A DNA stretch of 64,000 nt from Planctomycetota bacterium (GTDB lineage Bacteria > Planctomycetota > UBA1135 > UBA2386). Position 1 is the stretch's first letter; each line of letters starts with the position of its first letter. Positions 1-11,243 of the stretch are shown here, in pieces. The notes under the pieces were generated by a model, which was not told where the DNA came from, searched no databases, and saw nothing but the letters and a program-made list of their open reading frames with translations. Made by a program: the position numbers and the translations under genes. The stretch spans positions 80,749 through 144,748 of the forward strand of contig JAEUHR010000042.1 of assembly GCA_016794425.1 (NCBI GenBank), in the 5' to 3' direction.

Positions 1-2
1 AC

Positions 3-2228
3 AAGCTGTCGGTCTGCCAGGTCGACCTCGGTGCGGCTGGCGGCGTCGTGCAGATCGTCTGCGGCGCCGCCAACGTCGCCGCCGGCCAGCGCACAGTCGT
101 GATCCGGCCCGGCGACACGCTGCCGGCGCAGGGCGGCAAGGGCGCACTGAAGATCAAGGCGTCGAAGATCCGCGGCGTCGAGAGCAACGGCATGATCTGC
201 TCCGAGGCCGAACTCGGCCTCGCCGAGGCAGCGCCGGGCATCCTGGTGCTGCCGGCCGACGCGCCGATCGGCGCGCGCTTCGTCGACGTGCTGCACGTGC
301 AGGACTGGGTGTTCGAGATCGACAACAAGTCGATCAACCACCGCCCGGACCTGTGGGGCCACTACGGCTTCGCGCGCGAACTGGCGGCGATCTACGGCCG
401 CGAGCTGAAGCCGCCGGTCGTGCCGGTCCCGTTCCCGGTCGAAGGCCGCAGCGTCGCGGTCGAGATCCGCGACCGCGACGCCTGCCCGCGCTACTGCGGA
501 CTCGTGATCGACGGCGTGGTCGCCGGCCCGTCGCCGCACGAACTGCGCTGGCAGCTCGCGGCGGTCGGCCAGCGCGCGATCAACCTGCCGGTCGACCTGA
601 CCAACTACGTGATGCTGGACCTCGGCCAGCCGATGCACGCGTTCGACGCGCGCCACGTCGGCACCGGTCCGATCCGGGTGCGGCGCGCCAGGGACGGCGA
701 GTCGATCACGACGCTGGACGGCCACAAGCGCAAGCTGACGGCGCAGGACCTGCTGATCTGCAGCGGCGACAAGCCCGAGGCGCTGGCCGGCATCATGGGC
801 GGCGAGGGCACGATGGTCGAGGCGGCGACGACGACGCTGTTCCTCGAGTCGGCGAACTTCCACGCCGCGACGATCCGCCGCACCAGCATGCGGCTCGGTC
901 TGCGCACCGACGCCAGCGCGCGCTTCGAGAAGGCGCAGGATCCGGCCAACGCCGAACTCGCCGTGCACCTGTTCGTCGACCTGCTGCGGCGCTACTGCCC
1001 GTCCGCGAAGCCGCTCGGGCCGCTGGTCGACCCGGCGGGCTTCCGCTACGAGCCGAAGCGCATCGTGCTGCGGCGCGCGCGGCTGCACCAGAAGCTCGGG
1101 CTCGCGCTCGAGGATCCGCGTGTGCTGGGCATCCTCGAGTCGCTGGAGTTCGGCGTCACGGTCACGGCCGCCGGCTTCGAGGTCGCGGTGCCGAGCTTCC
1201 GCGCCACCAAGGACATCGCGATCGAGGACGACCTCGTCGAAGAGGTCGGCCGGATGTTCCGCTACGACAACATCCCCGAGGTGCCGCTGCGCGGCGTGAT
1301 CGAGCCGCCGGTGCGCAACGAGGAGCTGTTCCTGCAGCGGCGGCTGCTCGAGGTCGCCTGCACCGACCTCGGCTGCAGCGAGGTCTACAACTACAGCTTC
1401 GTGCCGGATGCGGTCGTCGACGCCTGCGGCGCGGCGGCGCACGCCTACGTGCTGGTCGAGAACCCGACTGCACCCGAACAGTCGCGCATCCGCCGCCACG
1501 TGCTGCCGAGCCTGCTCGCCAGCGCCGTGCCGAACCTGCGCCAGCACGCCGAAGTGCGGCTCTGCGAGCGCGGCAAGGGCTACCACCCGGAGATGGCCGA
1601 CGAACACCAGCTGCCGCACGAGGTGCACGAGCTCGCGTTCGTCTGGACGCGCCGCGACGGTGCGCACCCGTTCGGCGAACTGCGCGAGGCGATCGCCGCG
1701 CTGCTGGCGCGGCTCGGCTATCCGGCCGAACTGCAGCGCGTCTGGCACGGCAAGGACCAGCCGTGGGTGCACCCGCACCGCGCCGTCGCGATCGACCGCG
1801 ACGGTTCGCCGGTCGGCTTCGTCGCGCACCTGCACCCGGCGATCGCGCGCACGATGGCGCTGCCGGCGACCACGGCGATCGCGTGCCTCGACGTGCGCGC
1901 GCTGCTGGCGAACGGCCGCAAGATCGCGCGCTACCAGCCGGTGCCGACGTTCCCGCCGCTGCCGGTCGACGTCGCGCTGCTGGTCGACGAGGCGGTGTCG
2001 GTCGCGCAGGTGGCCGAGTTCCTGCGCACGGTCGGCAAGAAGCTCGTGCGCGACGTGCAGCTGTTCGAGGTCTACCGCGGCGAGCGGCTGCCGGCCGGCA
2101 AGAAGAGCCTGAACTTCACGGTCACGCTCGGTGCCGACGACCGCACGCTGACCGACCAGGACGAGGGCAAGTACCTCGGCAAGGTCCGCGAGCAGGCGGC
2201 GTCGATCGGCGGCGAGCTGCGCGGCTGA
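3..2228 (+). CDS. pheT: Phenylalanine--tRNA ligase beta subunit, 5'-truncated by window edge
   Basis: This is the beta chain of the alpha2-beta2 cytoplasmic enzyme that charges tRNA-Phe. 741 residues are visible, against about 800 for the family, and the frame is open to the window edge. The first visible residues (KLSVCQVDLG, then QIVCGAANV) belong to the EMAP-type tRNA-binding domain. They are followed by the B3/B4 editing region (RYCGLVIDGV, INLPVDLTNYVM, GQPMHAFD), the B5 region and a catalytic-like core (YDNIPEVP, YNYSFV). The C-terminal FDX-ACB anticodon-binding domain includes PPLPVDVALL and KSLNFTVTLGADDRTLTD. A GTG at base 48 is an internal codon, not the start. pheS would be expected upstream, outside the window. 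The assignment is secure. Confidence 0.97.
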   Translation, partial: KLSVCQVDLGAAGGVVQIVCGAANVAAGQRTVVIRPGDTLPAQGGKGALKIKASKIRGVESNGMICSEAELGLAEAAPGILVLPADAPIGARFVDVLHVQDWVFEIDNKSINHRPDLWGHYGFARELAAIYGRELKPPVVPVPFPVEGRSVAVEIRDRDACPRYCGLVIDGVVAGPSPHELRWQLAAVGQRAINLPVDLTNYVMLDLGQPMHAFDARHVGTGPIRVRRARDGESITTLDGHKRKLTAQDLLICSGDKPEALAGIMGGEGTMVEAATTTLFLESANFHAATIRRTSMRLGLRTDASARFEKAQDPANAELAVHLFVDLLRRYCPSAKPLGPLVDPAGFRYEPKRIVLRRARLHQKLGLALEDPRVLGILESLEFGVTVTAAGFEVAVPSFRATKDIAIEDDLVEEVGRMFRYDNIPEVPLRGVIEPPVRNEELFLQRRLLEVACTDLGCSEVYNYSFVPDAVVDACGAAAHAYVLVENPTAPEQSRIRRHVLPSLLASAVPNLRQHAEVRLCERGKGYHPEMADEHQLPHEVHELAFVWTRRDGAHPFGELREAIAALLARLGYPAELQRVWHGKDQPWVHPHRAVAIDRDGSPVGFVAHLHPAIARTMALPATTAIACLDVRALLANGRKIARYQPVPTFPPLPVDVALLVDEAVSVAQVAEFLRTVGKKLVRDVQLFEVYRGERLPAGKKSLNFTVTLGADDRTLTDQDEGKYLGKVREQAASIGGELRG

Positions 2229-2260
2229 GTGGCCGGTGCGCCGCGGCACGTCGGCACGGT

Positions 2261-2635
2261 TCAGCGTCGGAACGTGAACGCCAGCAGATCGACGCCGTCG
2301 CGGCGGATCTCCTGCACGATGCGGTGCTCCCGCGCGGCGAGGCCCTGCCAAGCCGCGGTCGACATCGCCATGCCGCGCACGACGACGCCGAAGCGCTGCA
2401 GCAGGGCGCCGGTGCACTCCCAGATCTCCTGCCGCTCGCCGAGGGACAATGCGTCGACGACGGCGACGACCTCGAGGTCGGCTTCGTCGCCATGCAGGCG
2501 TGCGCCGAACACCCGCAGCAGCCGCAGCCGCGGCCCGAAGCGCTCGCGAAGGTAACCGGCGTAGGCGCCCAGTGCCTGCCGTTCGCGGTGGTGCAGCGCC
2601 TCGTGCGGCGGGTTGGGGTACGGACCGAGCGGCAT
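2261..2635 (-). CDS. Small nucleotidyltransferase-fold protein, divergent active site
   Basis: 124 residues starting at an ATG, tail-to-tail with pheT and 48 bases from the divergent exonuclease gene. A stretch reading RVFGARLHGDEADLEVVAVV resembles the MNT/KNTase nucleotidyltransferase signature (GSxxxG followed by DxD): a hydrophobic strand, G-x-R, an acidic pair, then a hydrophobic strand. The usual Gly-Ser is Gly-Ala here, and the D-x-D is D-L-E. The domain is therefore either a variant enzyme, such as an antitoxin-type MNT domain, or a catalytically weak relative. No HEPN-type partner is adjacent, so a toxin-antitoxin role is not supported. The fold call is tentative; that the gene is real is likely from the sequence quality and the flanking genes. 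Confidence 0.6.
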   Translation of the reverse strand: MPLGPYPNPPHEALHHRERQALGAYAGYLRERFGPRLRLLRVFGARLHGDEADLEVVAVVDALSLGERQEIWECTGALLQRFGVVVRGMAMSTAAWQGLAAREHRIVQEIRRDGVDLLAFTFRR

Positions 2636-2683
2636 GGCGCGGACGCTAGCCCTGGCCGTGAAGTCCGGCAAGGAGCGGCGGCG

Positions 2684-3583
2684 ATGGCCCGGCCGCGGTA
2701 CGAAAAGCGCATGCGCGTCCACCTGATCGACGGCACCTACGAGCTCTACCGCAGCTTCTACGGCGCGCCGCCAGCGACCGCGCCGGACGGCCGCGAGGTC
2801 GGGGCGGTGCGCGGCATGCTGGCGTCGTTCGCGGCGCTGCTGCGCGAACCCGACGTCACGCACGCAGCGGTCGCGTTCGACACGGTGATCGAGTCGTTCC
2901 GCAACGACCTGTGGGCCGGCTACAAGACCGGCGCCGGCATCGACCCGCCGCTGTGGGCCCAGTTCCCGCTGGCCGAACGCGCCGCGCGCGCGCTCGGCCT
3001 GACGGTGTGGTCGATGGTGGAGTTCGAGGCCGACGACGCGCTGGCGACCGCGGCGGCGCGCTTCGCCGGCGACCCGCGCGTGGTGCAGGTGCGGCTGTGC
3101 ACGCCGGACAAGGATCTGGCGCAGATGGTGCGCGGCGACCGCATCGTGCAGCTCGACCGGCGCAAGCAGCTGGTGCTCGACGAGGCCGCGGTGCGCGCGA
3201 AGTTCGGCGTCGGGCCGCAGTCGATCCCGGACCTGCTGGCGCTGGTCGGCGACGAGCAGGACGGCATACCGGGCGTGCCGCGGTGGGGCGCCAAGTCGGC
3301 GGCGACGGTGCTGGCGCGCTACGAACACCTGGCGGCGATCCCGCGCGACGCCGCCGACTGGGACGTCGCCGTGCGCGGCGCCACAGCGCTGGCGCAGAGC
3401 CTCGCCGAACACCGCAGCGAAGTCGCGCTGTGGCACCGCCTCGCGACGCTGCGCACCGACGTGCCGCTGGCCGAGTCGCTCGACGACCTGCGCTGGCGCG
3501 GGCCCGCCCCGGACCTCGCGCCGCTGTGCCGCGAACTCGGCTACGAACGGCTGCTCGAACGCGTGCCGCCGCCGCGGCCGTGA
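2684..3583 (+). CDS. 5'-3' exonuclease / flap-endonuclease family protein
   Basis: 299 residues. The product is a stand-alone relative of the DNA polymerase I 5'-nuclease domain, which removes 5' flaps and RNA primers in the cytoplasm. Metal-ligand motifs appear in order: LIDGTYELYR near the N terminus, AVAFD, a conserved lysine/arginine region (WAGYKTG), VEFEADDALAT, CTPDKDLAQMV and the H3TH segment VGDEQDGIPGVPRWGAKSA. These carry the acidic residues that bind two Mg ions. The ATG at 2684 is chosen because AGGAG lies 8 bases upstream; the ATG at 2711 is the alternative. The product lacks a polymerase domain, as is common for this family. The gene converges on the Nudix gene that follows. 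Confidence 0.88.
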   Translation: MARPRYEKRMRVHLIDGTYELYRSFYGAPPATAPDGREVGAVRGMLASFAALLREPDVTHAAVAFDTVIESFRNDLWAGYKTGAGIDPPLWAQFPLAERAARALGLTVWSMVEFEADDALATAAARFAGDPRVVQVRLCTPDKDLAQMVRGDRIVQLDRRKQLVLDEAAVRAKFGVGPQSIPDLLALVGDEQDGIPGVPRWGAKSAATVLARYEHLAAIPRDAADWDVAVRGATALAQSLAEHRSEVALWHRLATLRTDVPLAESLDDLRWRGPAPDLAPLCRELGYERLLERVPPPRP

Positions 3584-3586
3584 CCG

Positions 3587-4156
3587 TCAGTCGCGGAGCC
3601 GTGCCACCAGGTCGCGCACGAAGCGCGCGGTCAGGCCCCACAGCAGGTCGCTGCCGATCTCGAAGTGCGGGCTGATGCGCGGCTGGTAGCCGGTCGCGGT
3701 CGGCGGCGGCGTGCGTTCGCGCCAGCGTGTCTCGTCGCGCAGGTCGGCGAGCGGCACGTGCAGCACGCGCACGACTTCGCGCGGGTCCGGCACCAGCGGC
3801 ACCGGCTCGATGCGCGCGACCAGGCAGTGCACCAGGATGCCGGACGAACTCTCGCGCGGCGGCAGCATGCCGAGCACGCGCACGGCGTCCCGGGGCACCG
3901 CGACCTCCTCGTGGCACTCGCGCAGCGCGCAGGCGATCGGATCCTCGTCGCCGTGCCGCATGCCGCCCGGGAAGCCGATCTGGCCCGCGTGCTGGCGCAG
4001 GCCTTCGGGCCGCACCGCGAACAGCAGGTGGTCGCGGCCGTCGCGCGCGACGATCGGACAGACCACCGCGGCGAGCCGCAGCTCGGTGCTGAGCCACGGC
4101 CCGGGCTCGGGCAGGCGCTGCAGCAACAGGGCGTCGAGGTCGTTCGTCGCGGACAC
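3587..4156 (-). CDS. Nudix hydrolase, CoA pyrophosphatase-like (NudL family)
   Basis: 189 residues from a GTG start. A complete Nudix box, GGMRHGDEDPIACALRECHE continuing EVAV, binds the metal and cleaves diphosphate bonds. The preceding region around LLFAVRPEGLRQHAGQIGFP matches the CoA-pyrophosphatase subgroup (UPF0035 signature, typically LLxxRxxxLxxHxGQxxFPGG). The expected reaction is hydrolysis of CoA or its derivatives to phosphopantetheine and 3',5'-ADP. The length equals the family norm (about 190). The gene lies 68 bases downstream of the rlmI-like gene on the same strand, separated by a GC-rich hairpin, so co-transcription is possible but not shown. Confidence 0.9.
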   Translation of the reverse strand: MSATNDLDALLLQRLPEPGPWLSTELRLAAVVCPIVARDGRDHLLFAVRPEGLRQHAGQIGFPGGMRHGDEDPIACALRECHEEVAVPRDAVRVLGMLPPRESSSGILVHCLVARIEPVPLVPDPREVVRVLHVPLADLRDETRWRERTPPPTATGYQPRISPHFEIGSDLLWGLTARFVRDLVARLRD

Positions 4157-4224
4157 GGTAGGGCCTGCTTACCCGCGCCGGCGAACCGGCGCCACCCGGG
4201 TGCAGCGCCGCGCACGGTGTCCGT

Positions 4225-5399
4225 TCACCGCACCTGCAGCACCGCAACCTTCAGGTAGCGCGTCTCCGGACACTCGAGCGCGACCGGGTGGTCGGCGCCG
4301 GCGCCGCGCAGGTAGAGCAGCCGCACGTCGCGCCGCGCCTCGGCCGCCGCGTCGCGCAACAGGCGCACGAACGCGTCCTCGGACACGCTGCCCGAGCACG
4401 AGCAGGTGACGACGACGCCGCCGCGGTCGACCTTCTCGAGGCCGAGGCGGTTCAGGTCGCGGTAGCGCGCGAGGCCTTGTTCGATCTCGTCCTTGTTGTG
4501 CACCCACTTCGGCGGGTCGAGCACGATCAGGTCGTGCGCGCCGGGCTGCGCCTCGCGCAGCAGGTCGAACGCGTCGCCGTGCACGGCCTGCAGCGTCAGC
4601 TGGTTGGCCTTGGCGTTGTGCCGCGTCTGGGCGACCATCGCCTCGTCGAGGTCGGCGGCGACCACCTTGGCGGCGCCGCCGGTGACCGCGTTCAACGCGA
4701 AGCCGCCGCTGTTGCAGCACAGGTCGAGCACCGAGCGCCCCTTGGCGAGCTGCCGCACGAGCCAGCGGTTGTCGCGCTGGTCGGCGAAGAAACCGGTCTT
4801 GTGGCCGGTGCCGGCCTCGACGGCGTAGACCAGCCCGTGTTCGCGCACGGTGGTCGCGACCGGCTGCGGGCGCGGCACCTTGTCCATGCCCTCGCGTTCG
4901 GCCCAATCCTTGTCCTGCAGCAGCACGAGCTTGGCGCCGGTGTAGCGGCGCAGCAGCCATTCGCCGAGCGGCTCGAGCTGCTGCTGCATGCCGAGCGAGG
5001 CGACCTGCGCCACGAACGCCGCGCCGAGCTTGTCGAGCACCAGGCCCGGGAAGCCGTCGCCTTCGGCGTGCACCAGCCGGTAGGCGTCGGTGTGGCGCGA
5101 CAGCCCGAGCACTTCCTCGCGCAGCTGCACCGCCTGCTGCAGCGCGCGGACGAAGTGGCCGCGCACGTCGGCGGTCGCCTCGTCGGCGAACATGCGCAGC
5201 GCCAGCTCGGCGCGCGGGTTGTAGAAGCCGGTGCCGACCAGCTTGCCGTCCCGGTCACGCACCACGCAGGCGCTGCCGGCCGGCAGCGGCGCGTCGGGCT
5301 TCTGCACCATCTTGCGGTAGAACCACGGATGGCGGCCGTGCACGCGCACCTTGAGACGCAGCGTCGGCAGCGGCCGCGCCGGATCGGCGGAGCGGCGGC

Positions 5400-5403
<4 letters not shown>
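4225..5403 (-). CDS. rlmI: RlmI-type 23S rRNA cytosine-5 methyltransferase (PUA + SAM-dependent MTase)
   Basis: 392 residues. The N-terminal 80 residues are a PUA-like RNA-binding domain (HPWFYRKMV, GTGFYNPRAELALRMF). A central RlmI-specific region (AEGDGFPGLVLDKLG, HKTGFFADQRDNR) leads into a Rossmann methyltransferase core with LDLCCNSGGF (motif I), VVAADLDEAM, VLDPPKW and VTCSCSGSVSED. RlmI makes m5C1962 in E. coli 23S rRNA. The order of motifs and length (about 396 in E. coli) match. The ATG overlaps the stop of the upstream tricorn gene as ATGA, implying translational coupling. The exact target nucleotide in this organism is inferred. Confidence 0.9.
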
Positions 5404-8672
<3,269 letters not shown>

Positions 8673-8796
8673 GCGCACACAGGACTGCGCGCAGCCGCGC
8701 CGCGCAAGCTCGACCCGGTCGACCGTGCACGCGCCGACGCTGCGGTGCGACGGCGCGCTCGCCGCCGTTGCCGGTGCCTTGGCGACAGGGAGCCCA

Positions 8797-8824
8797 TTGT
8801 GGCGCGGCGACCTCGGGGTAGGCT
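8797..8824 (+). promoter_or_regulatory. Candidate sigma-70-type promoter for the first secreted paralog
   Basis: TTGTGG at 8797-8802 and TAGGCT at 8819-8824 are separated by 16 bases, about 50 bases before the ATG at 8873. The same hexamers at the same spacing precede the paralogous gene downstream, which supports function beyond chance. Confidence 0.5.
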
Positions 8825-8872
8825 GGGTTTGCCCGTCTCTGCCCCGTTCGTCTCCTTTCCGTGCCCAGAACC

Positions 8873-11089
8873 ATGCAACGAGCAGTCGTCTCCCTCTGCT
8901 TCCTGGCTGCCACCGCGGCCGCGCAGTCCAACACCGTGCCAGGCCTCGACGGCAAGTTGGACGTCGTCAACAACTTCACCTACCAGGGCCGCCGCGGCGC
9001 CGCCTACCCGAACGGCGAGATCGGGGCCGCGATGCTGAACACGATGTGCAACCCCGGGACCGTCAACATCCCGTGGTACGCGGCGTGGGACGACGGCAAC
9101 CCGATGGGTGAGAACCACCCGAAGTTCGGCTTCCTGATGGTCCGCGTCGCCAACGACAAGATCGAACAGATCAGCGACCGCAGCTTCTGCAAGCACGCGT
9201 TCACGTCGACCAACGGTAGCGGCACCTGCGGCACCTGCATCAGCCCCGGCACCGGCCAGCTGATGGGCGTGCACTGCAGCGACACCTACGGCGTCGGCAA
9301 CAACGCCGACCGCAACTGGCTCGGCCCGGCAGACGAGATCAACCCGTGGCTCGGCACCTGGTCGCGCACCGGCAGCTACTTCGACGTCGGCGACGCCGGC
9401 ACCGGCACGGTCGACGGCATCAAGAGCCTCAGCACCACCGGCTACGACTCGGTCAAGTACCGCGTGACGATGCGCGAGGTCGACCTGACCACGGCCGGCG
9501 CGCAGTACTTCTACGGCATCCACCTGGTGCACGAAGGCGAAGCGCTCGCGAACCGCTGGGACAACCTCGCGTCGCGCGGCTGCACGCCGACCTGGAACGG
9601 CTCGACGTGGACGTTCCCGAACAGTGCCGTCGGCCAGGTCTACGGCTCGATCCTGCAGCACTGGACCGGCGCGACGCTGAACAGCAACAGCAACGGCAGT
9701 GACGACGGCCGCTTCTTCGTCGCGGTCAAGACCACGGCGCTCGGCGGTGGCGTCTACCACTACGAGTACGCGGTCCACAACGCCGACAACTCGCGCGGCG
9801 CGGCGACCTTCTCGGTGCCGATCGACGCGGCGGCGACCGCGTCGAACTTCACGTTCCGCGACATCGACCAGAACGCGCTGAACAACTGGACCGCCGCGCG
9901 CGTCGGCAACGAGATCGTGTTCTCGGCCCCGCCCGGCAACGCGCTGCGCTGGAACACGATCTACAACTTCGGCTTCAACGCCAACGTGGTGCCGTCGGTC
10001 GGCATCTGCGAACTCGACCAGGCGCTGCCCGGTGCCGGCGCGCTGTCGGTCACGGTCACGACCAAGGTGCCGAGCGGCCTGCCGGGTGCGGACTTCGCGC
10101 TGGTCGGCCAGGGCTGCGGCGACTGCACGGCCTCGTTCTACGAGATCGCCAACTTCGACCTCGCCAACCGCAAGATGAAGTTGACCTACGCGGGCGGTGG
10201 CTACTCGGTCGCCGACAGCACGGCCAACTTCGTCGCTCCGACCGGCGGCAACCTGAGCCAGACCGACGACGACCAGGACATCTACAACCTCGGCTTCTCG
10301 CTGCCCTATCCGGGTGGCACGACGACGCAGGTCCGGATCTGCTCGAACGGCTTCGTGTCGCCGGCCGGTGACAACGGCACGACCTACACGCCGTCCAGCA
10401 GTGCGTTCCTCAGCGGCAACGCACGGTGGGCGGCTTGCTGGCGCGACCTGACGCCGAGCGGCGCCAACAACGTCTACGCACAGACGGTCTCGGGCATCGC
10501 CTACATCACCTGGCAGAACGTGCCGAACTACAGCCAGACGGGCAGCGCCAACACGTTCCAGGTGCAACTGCACCCGAACGGCGACGTGCACGTGATCTGG
10601 CAGGCGATGAGCGCCACCGGCTCCGCGGCGCTGGTCGGCTGGACGCCCGGTGCGGCCAGCGATCCGGGCCCGCGCGACCTGTCGGCCGACATCACCAGCG
10701 GCTTCACGGTCTGCGCCGACGATTCGCTGGCGCTGGCGATGGCGCCGTCCGCTCGGCCGATCCTGAACACCACGGTGAACCTGCAGATCACCAACCTGCC
10801 GGCGAGTTCGCTGGGCGGCGTGATGGTGTTCTCGCCGACCGAGATCCCGGGCGGCATCGACCTCGGCTTCCTGAACATGGCGGGCTGCTTCGGCTACCAG
10901 CTGCCGGACATCCTGGGCTCGTTCTTCGCGGCGCCGCCGCCGTCGGTGAACTGGCCGTTCACGGTGCCGAACGACAACGGCCTGGTCGGCCAGACGACGA
11001 TGTTCCAGGGGCTGATGATCGCGCCGGGCTTCACCGGCTCGGGCTTCCTCACCACGAACGGCGTGCGCTTCCTCTACGGCCTGCTGTAG
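8873..11089 (+). CDS. Large secreted beta-rich protein, tandem paralog A
   Basis: 738 residues beginning with a signal peptide (MQRAVVSLCFLAATAAAQ). The ATG at 8873 is preferred over the GTG at 8861 because it starts the signal sequence cleanly. The N-terminal half contains a cysteine-bearing segment (CKHAF, CGTC, VHCSDTYGV) and aromatic-rich blocks (DEINPWLGTW, YGIHLVHEGEALANRWDNLA). From about residue 450 a module resembling the NIDO/FG-type beta domain appears (NLGFSLPYPGGTTT, CSNGFVSPAGDNG, YITWQNVP). A C-terminal domain of about 110 residues ends in TTNGVRFLYGLL. No catalytic motif was recognised, and the function is unknown. It is probably an abundant exported or surface protein. The next gene is a close paralog of identical length. 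Confidence 0.85.
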   Translation: MQRAVVSLCFLAATAAAQSNTVPGLDGKLDVVNNFTYQGRRGAAYPNGEIGAAMLNTMCNPGTVNIPWYAAWDDGNPMGENHPKFGFLMVRVANDKIEQISDRSFCKHAFTSTNGSGTCGTCISPGTGQLMGVHCSDTYGVGNNADRNWLGPADEINPWLGTWSRTGSYFDVGDAGTGTVDGIKSLSTTGYDSVKYRVTMREVDLTTAGAQYFYGIHLVHEGEALANRWDNLASRGCTPTWNGSTWTFPNSAVGQVYGSILQHWTGATLNSNSNGSDDGRFFVAVKTTALGGGVYHYEYAVHNADNSRGAATFSVPIDAAATASNFTFRDIDQNALNNWTAARVGNEIVFSAPPGNALRWNTIYNFGFNANVVPSVGICELDQALPGAGALSVTVTTKVPSGLPGADFALVGQGCGDCTASFYEIANFDLANRKMKLTYAGGGYSVADSTANFVAPTGGNLSQTDDDQDIYNLGFSLPYPGGTTTQVRICSNGFVSPAGDNGTTYTPSSSAFLSGNARWAACWRDLTPSGANNVYAQTVSGIAYITWQNVPNYSQTGSANTFQVQLHPNGDVHVIWQAMSATGSAALVGWTPGAASDPGPRDLSADITSGFTVCADDSLALAMAPSARPILNTTVNLQITNLPASSLGGVMVFSPTEIPGGIDLGFLNMAGCFGYQLPDILGSFFAAPPPSVNWPFTVPNDNGLVGQTTMFQGLMIAPGFTGSGFLTTNGVRFLYGLL

Positions 11090-11114
11090 GCCCGCGCGGC
11101 ACGTGCCGTGCTCA

Positions 11115-11146
11115 CCGGCCCGGGTCGGCGCGCCGATCCGGGCCGG
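11115..11146. terminator. Strong GC hairpin between the two secreted paralogs
   Basis: A 9-bp perfect stem (CCGGCCCGG with CCGGGCCGG) encloses a self-complementary CGGCGCGCCG core, starting 26 bases after the stop of paralog A. There is no T-tract, so intrinsic termination is plausible but unproven. Confidence 0.4.
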
Positions 11147-11171
11147 CGCACGTACGCGGCGCCGGGCGGGG

Positions 11172-11199
11172 TTGTGCATCGACACAGCAGCGATAGGCT
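11172..11199 (+). promoter_or_regulatory. Candidate promoter for the second secreted paralog
   Basis: TTGTGC at 11172-11177 and TAGGCT at 11194-11199 have the same 16-base spacing and the same -10 hexamer as the promoter of paralog A. The ATG is 45 bases downstream. Confidence 0.5.
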
Positions 11200-11243
11200 G
11201 GCTGCACTCGCCGCCTGCCCGCTCGCGGTCCACCTCGGTTCCG

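Noticed and set aside
353..3583. A 1076-residue plus-strand open frame across pheT and the exonuclease gene
   Set aside because: Most of it is Arg/Ala-rich shadow of pheT in another frame. Only the last 299 codons encode a recognisable protein, and these were kept as the exonuclease gene.
4175..4192. A 7-bp stem with a UUCG-type loop (minus strand) between the rlmI-like and Nudix genes, considered as a terminator
   Set aside because: It has no T-tract and lies in a short gap between co-directional genes, so a terminator call is not supported on its own.
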